From an uncultured Verrucomicrobia subdivision 3 bacterium (lineage in GTDB: Bacteria; Verrucomicrobiota; Verrucomicrobiia; Limisphaerales; DASXHY01), in the NCBI GenBank assembly GCA_937890005.1, contig CALBZA010000056.1, forward strand, positions 5,681-69,680: 64,000 bases of DNA. Reading direction: 5' to 3'. The translations under genes were made by a program, and so were the position numbers. This document shows positions 1 to 8,266 of the stretch, in pieces (positions within the stretch are counted from its first letter, which is position 1; each line of letters begins with the position of its first letter). The notes under the pieces were generated by a model. It ran no database searches. It saw only the letters and a program-made list of their open reading frames with translations, and had not been told where the DNA came from.

Positions 1-600
1 ATAAGTCCGTCAATACGATAGAATGTAAGACCGTGGTATGTATGTAAGAACATAAATCCACGAACTGGAAGTGGTCAACGCAGTTCCCGGAATCGGACTG
101 AATGGGGCTATGCGTGGAAGTGGATTGAACATGGTTTTGGACAAATTGCGGTCGCGGTCAGTTTGGGGAACTGAACACGGACATGTTTGCGGACAGGTCG
201 CGAACGCGGACAAGCTGCGGTCGCGGTCGTGGACCGGACAAGGTCGCGGCCAGTTGGCCGGACGTTGCCGGACGCGTTCGAGCCACTTCACGAACACTGC
301 GCTGGCAATTGCGCGAATGATTCGCCGGATGCGGTGCGGTCTGTCAACTGGATGCCAACCTGGACGCTGCGCGTCCGCCAAACGACCTGCTTCGCGGATT
401 CCAGCGGCAATCGCCCGGACGCTTCCCGGCTGTTACGCCAACCGCCGTGCGGACATTCGCCGGTGTTGCGTGAGATGTTTGACGAACGTATCGGAAGCCG
501 CATTCTGTGCCAAGTGGCCCAACCAAAAGATCAGTTGGTTAGAATGAGCAACGGACCGAAATGGATCATGGCGAAAAGAAGTAGCAAGATCCCGGCAGCG
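1..600. other. No convincing gene; degenerate GC-rich repeats
   Basis: No reading frame here has a recognisable product, and overlapping frames on both strands look like compositional shadows. The stretch carries imperfect repeats of a unit reading GGACAA-NN-TGCGGTCGCGG at about 139-160 and 208-229, with a shorter form at about 236. It lies beyond the truncated end of the kinase-like pseudogene and is probably decayed DNA, which is an inference. Confidence 0.5.
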
Positions 601-620
601 TTCAAGAAGGCGTTGTGCAT

Positions 621-951
621 TTACGAAGCACCGGCAAAATCGAGCACGAATGGACGGGTGACAATCGTCATTTCAATGACCTGCAATTCGTCGTCAGCGC
701 GAATCAATTGGGGCACATTGAAGCCGAGGATTTACGTGACGCCAACCTCGTGCAATCGTTGATACACGGAACATTCTCGCTGAAATGGTTCAGATTCTCG
801 ATGCGCTTTGACGGCGGTTTTGCCTCCGGCGGACTTCTCTTCAGCCACATAAATGATACCGGGAATCCCGAAGCCGAGCCGCTCCGCGAGTGGGAGATAG
901 ATGGTGACGGCTCGCGTAGGTCAGCGCATTTTGTATGAAAACATCATCCAT
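621..951 (-). pseudogene. Kinase-like protein, frameshifted and truncated
   Basis: Reading the minus strand from an ATG at 951 gives MDDVFIQNALTYASRHHLS. A frame change near 895-905 then leads into IYLPLAERLGFGIPGIIYV and a segment with AGGKTAVKAHRES and FQRECSVYQRL, followed by PQLIRADDELQVIEMTIV and RPFVLDFAGA. This resembles the N-lobe of a small protein-kinase-like family of planctomycetes and verrucomicrobia: a glycine-containing strand, a VK lysine and a helix-C glutamate. The frame is interrupted by TAA at 734-732 and again at 623-621. Beyond that, no C-lobe (catalytic Asp, metal-binding Asn) can be found. One frameshift, two stops and the missing 3' half mean it is not functional. The family assignment is from memory of similar sequences. 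Confidence 0.6.
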
Positions 952-997
952 GGTTCTTCCACGATCGAGTCAAGGCGGCCATTCCGCCCGGGTGAAC

Positions 998-1201
998 ATG
1001 CAATTGCTGGTCAATGGATTTCCGCTGCCAGTTTCGCAAATGGGGCCGGACTTCGTGCTGGTGAACACGCCGGTCAATCATGCGCCGGCCTCCGCCACAG
1101 TGGTGATGCAGGTGGACGAAAGTGAACGGCGCTGGAACGTGCATTTGCCCCAAGGCATCTCTGCGGAAAATAAGCGGGTGCAGATCGTGGCAGTTTCGTG
1201 A
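998..1201 (+). CDS. Small conserved-looking protein (67 aa), function unknown
   Basis: An ATG at 998, preceded by a weak GGTGA, opens a 67-residue protein beginning MQLLVNGFPLPVSQMGPDF and ending in a basic beta-rich segment (VHLPQGISAENKRVQIV). Residue use looks protein-like, with alternating hydrophobic strands and no signal peptide. The frame extends upstream to an ATG at 935, but that extension overlaps the divergent pseudogene and is low in complexity, so the shorter start is preferred. It is divergent to the kinase-like pseudogene with about 46 bp between starts, and the two may once have been a pair. I recall similar short proteins in Verrucomicrobiota but know of no function. Confidence 0.5.
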   Translation: MQLLVNGFPLPVSQMGPDFVLVNTPVNHAPASATVVMQVDESERRWNVHLPQGISAENKRVQIVAVS

Positions 1202-1435
1202 TCGTTTGTTCAGCCAGGCACACCGAACCCAGAATAACCAGTGACGGTAGTGGCGTCAGCCAAGAACGTAGTGGTCGGCAAATCCATGCATACGATAAGA
1301 AGGGATTTCTTCCTGCATCATCCCCGAGTCGGACTGCGCATCCCAGATTGACGGATTTCCCCAAAGCGATCCCACCGGATTGCGAATGAAACCGTGCATC
1401 TGCGGCCAGGTGATGCGGTGCATTTCAATGGCGTT

Positions 1436-1534
1436 GATGCGGGTGCCAGTGTGGGCACCAACGCAATAGAAGGCTCCGCCGCGAATACCCCGGCGGATGA
1501 GACGAAATCGTGGTTTCATGCGAATCTTTCGCAA
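1436..1534 (-). pseudogene. Possible integrase N-terminal fragment
   Basis: The minus-strand frame starts MRKIRMKPRFRLIRRGIRGG and continues AFYCVGAHTGTRI, resembling the first 30 residues of verrucomicrobial tyrosine-recombinase-type integrases that open with MKPRFRL and a Y/F-rich strand plus a TG turn. After that the sequence no longer resembles the family, and no catalytic R-H-R-Y region follows. It lies on the 3' side of tRNA-Cys, where an integrating element would sit. The fragment is short and the call is tentative. Confidence 0.3.
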
Positions 1535-1681
1535 CCACGGAAGATAAAAGAGGCCGAAACCGCTGTCGTCGCCTGAACAGACAAGGTTAATTCTGTTTAG
1601 ACAATTTTAAGGGAAGTCGAAAATTGGTGTCCGTTTTGGACCCCTCAGCTCCTAAACCAATGCTGCAAGCGCAGTTGGAAT

Positions 1682-1756
1682 TGGAGGCGAGGGTCGGAAT
1701 CGAACCGACGCATAAGGCTTTTGCAGAGCCCTGCCTTACCACTTGGCTACCCCGCC
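1682..1756 (-). tRNA. tRNA-Cys (anticodon GCA), CCA encoded
   Basis: The minus strand folds as a standard cloverleaf. The acceptor GGCGGGG pairs with CCTCGCC (one G-U). The D arm is GCC/GGC. The anticodon arm GGGCT-CTGCAAA-AGCCT has a GCA anticodon, and the T arm is GTCGG-TTCGATT-CCGAC. The discriminator base is U, as expected for tRNA-Cys, and the 3' CCA is encoded. Total length is 75 nt. It lies downstream of the GH2 operon on the same strand and borders the decayed region on its 3' side. Confidence 0.95.
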
Positions 1757-1921
1757 GTCCGCGTCGCAAAAGATTAGTGAGCTTCAGCACCGGCGCAAGT
1801 TCTACTTTCGTGCACACGCTTTTTCCCGCTTTCAAAGCACGAACCGGAACGGCTTTGCGCCAACGTTCAGACAGCGTCTCAGTCTGTCGGGGCGCGCCGG
1901 GAATCCGCTTCTTGGATACAG

Positions 1922-4270
1922 CTACTGGGAGCTCTGGCCTGGCGCGTTCGGCTGATTCCTGTTTCCGGCACGATTGGCTCCGGGGGTCACAATGCCGACG
2001 TCGATGAACTGGCCGCCGCCCGATTGATGGCAGTGAACGCTCATCACGTTCGTTCCTGTCTTCAATGTCGCCAACGCGGCGGGATCGATCGGCGCTTCCT
2101 TGTATCCGGTGACGTATCCTTTCAAACGCAGCGCGAGAACGCCATTGAGATAAACCTCCACGTCCTCGTCGTGGTGCAGAAGAAAGCGCGCTTCGCGGAG
2201 ATCTTCATTGCCCAGGTTGAATTCGCGCCGCAGCCAGATGTCGGTGGTTTCCCAGACCGTGGACGTCAGGTTGCCCGGAGTGCCGCGCGTGCCGAAACCG
2301 CCAACTCCCTTGGTCCATTCGTTGTCGTCGAACTCGGGCTCAATCCACTTTTCCGGCGGCTTCTGTGTCGTGTACTTCCACACGATGCGGCCGTGGAGCG
2401 CATTGGCGACGATGACGTGATAACGGCGCTGGTTCCCAACGCGCAATGTATTTTCCAGGACCGCCGGATCGATCTTCGCAATGGCGCGGTCGTACGTGAG
2501 CAATCCGTTGCATTCTGTTTCAACGTCGGTGGTTTGCGTGTAAACGGCGGCGCTCAATCCGAACGATTCGCGCAGCACATGAAGCCGATCCAAAAGTTCG
2601 CAGCACTCTGAAACCAGCCGCTCCTGTTCGCTCACGAGCTTGTAGCCCCAGAATCGGGTGGACCAGGTATGACCCGGAATGCCGAATCCGATTCCGCCGA
2701 ATTCACCGAGCACTGCGGCGCGATCCGTTTCCGGGCGCGGCGATTCAGGTCCGGGATAGCTGTGGATATCGACGACGTCGCCGACGCGTTCATCGGTCCA
2801 GCCGCTGGCATTGTTCACGAGGCGGGAAGGATCCAGCGCCTTGAGCCAGGCCGTGAGCCGTTCGGTGTCGTATTGGCCCCAACCTTCGTTGAAGAGAATC
2901 CAAGTGACGATGGAGGGATGATTGCGAAGGCCTTCGACCATGCGATGCAGTTCGACTTCGAATTGGGTGCGGCTCGTTGCGGTGGTGTTGTTGCCGCTGG
3001 GCATGTCCTGCCAGACGAGCAGACCGAGTTTATCGCACCAGTAATACCAGCGCGCCGGTTCCACTTTGACGTGCTTCCGCACGAGATTGAAACCCGCGCG
3101 TTTGAGAAACTCGATGTCGAACCTGAGCCCCTCATCCGTCGGCGCGGTGTAAATGCCGTCCGGCCAATAACCCTGATCCAGTGCGCCGATCTGGAAAAGA
3201 AACTGATCGTTCAAGGCGATGCGCAGAATGCCTTCGCCATCTTTTTTCAACGCAATCTTCCGCATGCCGAAGTAGCTGCTCGCTGAATCCACCACGTTCG
3301 TTCCATCTCGGAGAATCACCTTGAGGTCGTACAGAAACGGATCGGACGGCGACCACGGTCGCGCTGATGGAATGGGAAGGACCAGTTCACGATTCGGCGC
3401 GCCTGTGATGCTGCTGATCACCTGATTTGTGGCCAGCGCGATCAGTTCGATGGTGTGCGACGTGTTGAGGCTGTTGACCGCGACCTTCACGCGAAGCGCG
3501 TTCTGGCCGAGATTGGGTGTGAGTGAAAGTCCGTCGATTGAAACATTCGAAACCGGTTCAAGCCACACGGTTTGCCAGATGCCGGAAGCGGGCGTGTAAA
3601 AAATGCCTTCGGGTTCGCGCACCTGTTTGCCACGCGCCTGATCGCCTTCGGTCAAATCGTAAACCGCGACGATCAGCTCTTCATCGCCCGTCCATTTCAG
3701 CTGATCCGTGATGTCGAACGTGAAGCTGTCGTAACCGCCGCGATGCTCGCCGATCTCCTGTCCGTTCACGATGACGCGCGTCAGCCAATCCACGGCACCG
3801 AAATGCAGGCGCACGCGACGGCCGGCCCAATTGGCGGGAATTCTGAACCGTCGCTGATACCAGAGCGTGCTGTGTTCATCCAGGCGTCGCATCACTCCGG
3901 ACAAAGCGGATTCGATGGGGAAGGGGACAAGAATTTCGCCATCGAACTGTGCCGGGCGCGAGTTTGTGTTTGGTGTGATGGCGTAATTCCAAAGGCCATT
4001 CAGATTCAGCCAGTCCGGGCGGACAAGCTGCGGTCGCGGATATTCGGGATGTGCGTTGGTCGGATTGACTTCAGCGGCCCAGCGCGTGAGCAGGGGACCG
4101 GACGCAGGTTTCCACTCAGCGGCAATGGCTTCGTTGAGAATGCTCGTGATCAGGAACGCAACGATTCCGGCAAACCAGAGCGCGAGCCGGGTTCCACGAA
4201 CAACAACGCGTTGCAGCGTGAAGTCGCTTTCCGACGAATCGATCCGGCTCTGGGGTGACGGTGGAATCAT
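1922..4270 (-). CDS. Secreted glycoside hydrolase family 2 enzyme (782 aa)
   Basis: This is a retaining exo-glycosidase of the GH2 superfamily (beta-galactosidase, glucuronidase or mannosidase type; substrate not predictable). After an N-terminal extension there is a hydrophobic signal segment ending near AIAA. Then come a sugar-binding jelly roll from about residue 70 (YPRPQLVRPDWLNLNGLW), an Ig-like domain, and a TIM barrel with predicted acid/base Glu462 in LFNEGWGQ and nucleophile Glu523 in VLGEFGG. Residues about 627-765 form an extra beta-sandwich (VWKYTTQKPP to QFIDVGIV) shared with two other enzymes of the window. The ATG at 4270 begins 3 nt after the stop of the response-regulator gene, so it is the third gene of a sensor-regulator-enzyme operon. 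No alternative start removes the N-terminal extension. The acceptor sugar is unknown. Confidence 0.9.
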   Translation of the reverse strand: MIPPSPQSRIDSSESDFTLQRVVVRGTRLALWFAGIVAFLITSILNEAIAAEWKPASGPLLTRWAAEVNPTNAHPEYPRPQLVRPDWLNLNGLWNYAITPNTNSRPAQFDGEILVPFPIESALSGVMRRLDEHSTLWYQRRFRIPANWAGRRVRLHFGAVDWLTRVIVNGQEIGEHRGGYDSFTFDITDQLKWTGDEELIVAVYDLTEGDQARGKQVREPEGIFYTPASGIWQTVWLEPVSNVSIDGLSLTPNLGQNALRVKVAVNSLNTSHTIELIALATNQVISSITGAPNRELVLPIPSARPWSPSDPFLYDLKVILRDGTNVVDSASSYFGMRKIALKKDGEGILRIALNDQFLFQIGALDQGYWPDGIYTAPTDEGLRFDIEFLKRAGFNLVRKHVKVEPARWYYWCDKLGLLVWQDMPSGNNTTATSRTQFEVELHRMVEGLRNHPSIVTWILFNEGWGQYDTERLTAWLKALDPSRLVNNASGWTDERVGDVVDIHSYPGPESPRPETDRAAVLGEFGGIGFGIPGHTWSTRFWGYKLVSEQERLVSECCELLDRLHVLRESFGLSAAVYTQTTDVETECNGLLTYDRAIAKIDPAVLENTLRVGNQRRYHVIVANALHGRIVWKYTTQKPPEKWIEPEFDDNEWTKGVGGFGTRGTPGNLTSTVWETTDIWLRREFNLGNEDLREARFLLHHDEDVEVYLNGVLALRLKGYVTGYKEAPIDPAALATLKTGTNVMSVHCHQSGGGQFIDVGIVTPGANRAGNRNQPNAPGQSSQ

Positions 4271-4273
4271 GGT

Positions 4274-4903
4274 TCAATGTCTCAGGTATTTCGCGACCGC
4301 TTCGGCCGAGGAACAGACGTGAAGTTTCTCGTAAATCCGGCGGATGTAGTTGCGCACGGTATGAATGCTCACGCCGAGCTTTTCGGCGATCTGCTTGTAA
4401 GCCTGTCCTTCGGCGAGGCCGTCGAGCACTTCGCGTTCGCGTGGTGACAGCTCGGCGCTTTCGTCGCGTGTCGGTGTGACCTGCAGGGATTGCACAACCT
4501 TGCGCGCGATCGGCGCGGACATCGGCGAGCCGCCGTCATAGACTTCGCGGATCGCTTCCAGCAGCTTCGCCGGTGCGAGCCGTTTCAGCAGGTAACCGCT
4601 CGCGCCCGCCGCCAGTGCGCTGAAGATTTTTTCGGTATCTTCAAACACCGTGAGCATGACGATCTGGGCGCCGGGAATGTGCGGCTTCAGCTGGCGCACG
4701 CATTCAATGCCGCTCATGCCGCCGAGGTTGATGTCCATCAGCACCACGTCCGGTTTTTCCCTGGGCAATCGCACGAGCGCCTCCTCCGCGCTGTCGTGCA
4801 TGCTCACGCATTTGAAGCCGGGCGCGGCGTCCACGTAACCCGCGATGTTTTCGCGCAGGTCAGCTTCGTCATCAACAATGGAAACTCGAATTGCTTTGTT
4901 CAT
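4274..4903 (-). CDS. NarL/LuxR-type response regulator (209 aa)
   Basis: This is a cytoplasmic two-component output protein. The receiver domain spans residues about 5-122, with the acidic pair in SIVDDEAD, phospho-acceptor Asp57 in VVLMDINLGG, the switch Thr in VMLTVFED and the Lys in YLLKR. A C-terminal LuxR helix-turn-helix follows (LSPREREVLDGLAEG, then VSIHTVRNYIRRIYEKL). The gene starts 7 nt after the stop of the histidine kinase and ends 3 nt before the GH2 start, so the kinase is its obvious partner. It probably controls genes of the adjoining glycan region, which is inference. Length and motifs are typical. Confidence 0.95.
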   Translation of the reverse strand: MNKAIRVSIVDDEADLRENIAGYVDAAPGFKCVSMHDSAEEALVRLPREKPDVVLMDINLGGMSGIECVRQLKPHIPGAQIVMLTVFEDTEKIFSALAAGASGYLLKRLAPAKLLEAIREVYDGGSPMSAPIARKVVQSLQVTPTRDESAELSPREREVLDGLAEGQAYKQIAEKLGVSIHTVRNYIRRIYEKLHVCSSAEAVAKYLRH

Positions 4904-4910
4904 CGTTACT

Positions 4911-7900
4911 TCACTTCACTTCGTTTTGAATTGCGGGCCCGAGCGGAATCGAAAACCGGACCGATGTGCCTTTACCTGGCTGGCTGTTTACTTCGCAGCG
5001 GCCGCCGATTTCTGAAAGGCGCTGCTGCATGTTTCGCAATCCGTTCCGGCTGGAGGCGGTCTGGTTCGCGGATGTGAACCCGCTTCCGTTGTCCTCAACG
5101 CTGATTTCGAACTGGGAATCGCTGGCGTGCATGCGGACATGGACGCGGCCGGGCCGGCCATGTTTCAAGGCGTTGTTCAATGATTCTTCGAACGCGAGAA
5201 ACAGGTTGTGCCGCGCTTCGGCGGAAATGACGCGATGCGGCAGATCGCGCGGGATGTGGAGTTCGCATTCCACGGCCGTGTTTTGAAGATATTCCGTTGC
5301 ATACTGTCCGAGATAGGCGGCGAGCCGTTCGAGCGAGTCGTTGTGCGGATTCACCGCCCAGACAATTTCATCCAGCGATTGCAACAGATCGCGCGAGGTT
5401 CCAGCAATCGCGTCGAGTTTTTGCGCGACGCTGTCCTGGGTTTGCAATTCGCGTTTCGCGCGTTCGCTCATGAAGGAAATCTTCGTCAGCTTCGAGCCGA
5501 TCTCGTCGTGCATGTCCTGTGCGATTCGCATGCGTTCGCGTTCCATCGCCTGTTGCGCGGCCAGTGCGGCGAGGCGTCTGCGCAGGCGACGATTCGAAAA
5601 GAGCCGCGCGGTTCCGGCCACCACCACAACGGCGACGAACACGTAGGCTGCGATGGCCCAGTTGCGTCGCCAGAGCGGCGTGGGAATCGCGAAACCGAAC
5701 GATGCTTCATCCGGATGCCACACGCCTTCCGAGCTGCCGGCCTGAACGCGGAAGGTGTAATTGCCGTAAGCGAGCCGCCCGTAATGCACGCTTCGAACAC
5801 CTTCGCCATCGACAACCCAGTCAGGATCGAACCCATCGAGCCTGTGCCGGAAACGTGTTTTTTCAGGTGCGGAGAAGTTCAACGCGGTGAAATGAATTTC
5901 CAAAGATTGCAAATCGGCGGGCAGCTGAATCTGCGGACGCGTGCCCGCGCTGTTGCGTTGCGGGTCCAGTTGAATCGGATGTTCCTGGCCGGAGCTGCGG
6001 GTCAGTGCGATGTCTTCAATGAGAACGGGCGGTGACCGTTGTTCGCCGAAAGGATTTCGGAGATCGAGCATCACGACGCAGTTGTCCATCGCAAACCAAA
6101 GCCGCTCATCCGGTGACTTCAACGCGCGCGGCCATCCAAACGGGAGGTTGTTTGCGGAGGCCAGTTCCAGCGAGAGAATCAATTGCGGGTCGGAGAACAC
6201 ATGAGTTGAGAGCATCGTGGCGACATTCTTTCCGATGATGCGATAGATCGAACGCCCGGTGGCGAGGCAGAGCGAACCGTCTTCGCCGCTGAGAATTCCC
6301 GTGATCACGACGTCGCGCGAAAGCGGATTCCAATCCCAGCTCACCAGTCGTCCGCCCGCCACGCACCCGAGCCGGCCTCCCGCCGTTGCAAACCACAGCC
6401 GTCGGGCTTCGTCCTCGTGCAACGCGGTGATCGTTTTGCCGTCCACGGCTGTTGGATCGACGACCGTTCGGAACCGGTTGTTTTCACCGCGGACGAGTGT
6501 GCCGTCGGCGAAGCCAAGCCAGAGGGCGCCATCGCGAACGGGAAGAATCGCGCGGAGCGGTTGCGATGGAAGGCCATCGGCTGGACCGAATCGTTTGAAA
6601 ATTCCGTTCTCGATCCGGTGAAGCACACCCGATCCGGAGCCGGCCCAGACGACGCCGTTGTTATCAGCTGCCAGCGAAAACACGCGGTTGTCCGCGAGAC
6701 CGTTGGCGGTGGTGAAGTGAACGAGCGAATCTTTGGCAAAGCAGTAAAGGCCGGAACCCGGCGTCGCAATCCAGACGTTCCCGCCGGAAACGCACACAGA
6801 TGAAACCAGATTCTGAAACGCTGCGGCATGCGGTGCTGTGACCGCTTCGAAACGTTCGCCTGCGCCGCGCAACAATCCCCCATTTAGAAATCCGATCCAC
6901 GCCTGATCGCTGCGTTCAAACGCGAGGCAAACCGCCGGAAGATTCGGGAGGCCGACCGCAGTGTCGAGAATGCGGACGTTGCGCGGTTGAATCCGGATCA
7001 AACCGTCGCCATGTGTGCCGAGCCAGAGATTGCCTTCGCGATCTTCGCAAAGCGCGCGCACGTCACTGGTCAGTCCGCCATGTCGCAGCGAGAGCGCGGT
7101 GAACTTTCCCTTCGCAAAACAGTAGAGCCCCTTTCCGCTGGTGCCGATCCAGAGTTCGCCATTGCGCCCTTCGCAAAGACTCCAGATGCGCATGGACGCC
7201 GTGCCGTCGCTCGTTCCGAAATGGTTCAGATGTTTTCCTTCCGCGAGATTGACGAGGTAGGTGTCGCCGAACGCCCAGAGGTTTCCCTGTCGATCTTCAT
7301 AAACGCCGAGCGATTCCGGATTGCGTCCCGGCCCGTCGATTTGAAATGGAAACGGATGAAGCGCGCCATCCCTGAACTGGCACATGCCTCCGCGCGTTGT
7401 AATCCATACGATGCCTGAACGCGCGACGTTCACGCTGGACACGAATTCGTGAGGCAGACCGTCCTGCGAAGTGAACTTTCGGATTTCAAAGCGATCGTTT
7501 CCCGATCCCGTTTCCGCCGCGCCGCCATTGCCTGTATTCTGATTCTGTTCCTGGATTCGGATCAGACCGGTCGGCGTTCCGAGCCAGATGTGTCCGATGT
7601 CGTCACAGGCAATGCTGGTAATTGTTTGTTCGTGAAAGCCGGACGGTTCAAAGCGTGAAACCGAACGGTTCACCGACACGAGCAGTCCGTCCGCCTGGGT
7701 TCCGATCCAGAGCCGTCCCGCGGAATCTTCGCATAATGCGGTCACTGAGACAGGAGCGTTGGATTTGGCAAAGCCGGAGGTGGTGTTGACGAACCGGACG
7801 CCGTCGAATCGCGCCAGTCCGCGCGCGGTGCCGGCCCAAAGATAGCCGTCGCGGGTTTGGATGACTGCGGCGACGGAATCGTCGGGCAACCCATGCTGTT

Positions 7901-8024
7901 CATTCCAGGCGCGAACGGTGAGATCCTGCGGCAGCAATCCGGGCTCGGGCGCGGCTGCCAGGAGGAGCGGCAGCAGCAGCAACGCGATGAGCAGCGCGCG
8001 GAAATGCAGGCGTTCAGCGGTCAT
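4911..8024 (-). CDS. Reg_prop/Y_Y_Y periplasmic-sensor histidine kinase
   Basis: This membrane sensor kinase is of the type that reads glycan breakdown products. From the preferred ATG (8024) it has a signal peptide (RALLIALLLLPLLLAAAP). A long series of propeller repeats follows, of the form GYLWAGTARGLARFDG and GNLWLGTHGDGLIRI, folding as two seven-bladed propellers. Next are a Y_Y_Y Ig-like domain (FRHRLDGFDPDWVVDG), one membrane helix (AIAAYVFVAVVVVAG), a HisKA_3 dimerisation box with His839 in QDMHDEIGSKLTKIS, and an HATPase with EESLNNALKHG and VEDNGSGF. An in-frame ATG at 8063 would add 13 acidic residues before the signal peptide and is less likely. It lacks the C-terminal receiver and AraC domains of Bacteroides hybrid systems; that role is taken by the separate downstream regulator gene. 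Confidence 0.93.
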   Translation of the reverse strand: MTAERLHFRALLIALLLLPLLLAAAPEPGLLPQDLTVRAWNEQHGLPDDSVAAVIQTRDGYLWAGTARGLARFDGVRFVNTTSGFAKSNAPVSVTALCEDSAGRLWIGTQADGLLVSVNRSVSRFEPSGFHEQTITSIACDDIGHIWLGTPTGLIRIQEQNQNTGNGGAAETGSGNDRFEIRKFTSQDGLPHEFVSSVNVARSGIVWITTRGGMCQFRDGALHPFPFQIDGPGRNPESLGVYEDRQGNLWAFGDTYLVNLAEGKHLNHFGTSDGTASMRIWSLCEGRNGELWIGTSGKGLYCFAKGKFTALSLRHGGLTSDVRALCEDREGNLWLGTHGDGLIRIQPRNVRILDTAVGLPNLPAVCLAFERSDQAWIGFLNGGLLRGAGERFEAVTAPHAAAFQNLVSSVCVSGGNVWIATPGSGLYCFAKDSLVHFTTANGLADNRVFSLAADNNGVVWAGSGSGVLHRIENGIFKRFGPADGLPSQPLRAILPVRDGALWLGFADGTLVRGENNRFRTVVDPTAVDGKTITALHEDEARRLWFATAGGRLGCVAGGRLVSWDWNPLSRDVVITGILSGEDGSLCLATGRSIYRIIGKNVATMLSTHVFSDPQLILSLELASANNLPFGWPRALKSPDERLWFAMDNCVVMLDLRNPFGEQRSPPVLIEDIALTRSSGQEHPIQLDPQRNSAGTRPQIQLPADLQSLEIHFTALNFSAPEKTRFRHRLDGFDPDWVVDGEGVRSVHYGRLAYGNYTFRVQAGSSEGVWHPDEASFGFAIPTPLWRRNWAIAAYVFVAVVVVAGTARLFSNRRLRRRLAALAAQQAMERERMRIAQDMHDEIGSKLTKISFMSERAKRELQTQDSVAQKLDAIAGTSRDLLQSLDEIVWAVNPHNDSLERLAAYLGQYATEYLQNTAVECELHIPRDLPHRVISAEARHNLFLAFEESLNNALKHGRPGRVHVRMHASDSQFEISVEDNGSGFTSANQTASSRNGLRNMQQRLSEIGGRCEVNSQPGKGTSVRFSIPLGPAIQNEVK

Positions 8025-8170
8025 TTCGACGTCATCATAGTGAAACGCCGGTTCGGCGAACATCCGGCATTTTCAAGAAATGGCGGGTGTGGACTTGGGA
8101 ATCGAGGCAATGATTCAATCCTGCTGGTCCGGGTTTCGGGCAATTCGAGCTTGAATGAACCGCAGCGTAC

Positions 8171-8198
8171 GTCATGTGGCCACTTCATGCCACATGAC
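8171..8198. promoter_or_regulatory. Perfect palindrome, putative operator 1
   Basis: A perfect 10-bp inverted repeat, GTCATGTGGC and GCCACATGAC, is separated by 8 nt. It lies in the 242-bp divergent region between the sensor-kinase operon and the autotransporter-repeat gene. The core TGTGGC-N8-GCCACA recurs at 12824-12843 upstream of the glycosidase operon. Its right arm overlaps a -35-like element, as expected for a repressor or class II activator site. The binding protein is unknown. Confidence 0.6.
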
Positions 8199-8221
8199 AG
8201 GATTGCCTCGGAACTTAGAGT
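8194..8221 (+). promoter_or_regulatory. Putative promoter of the autotransporter-repeat gene
   Basis: ATGACA (8194-8199), a 16-nt spacer and TAGAGT (8216-8221) form a sigma70-like promoter about 45 bp upstream of the ATG at 8267. The -35 element overlaps the palindrome at 8171-8198. The same arrangement with the same 16-nt spacer occurs upstream of the pseudopilin gene, which supports both calls. Confidence 0.45.
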
Positions 8222-8266
8222 GGCTGAGTCGCTGGAAATTCAACCAACCGTAAATCACTTCCGTGT

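Noticed and set aside
206..4039. 21-bp identical string at 206-226 and 4019-4039
   Set aside because: Identity does not extend beyond the string, one copy encodes a conserved GH2 segment, and the other lies in a low-complexity GC-rich repeat; probably chance.
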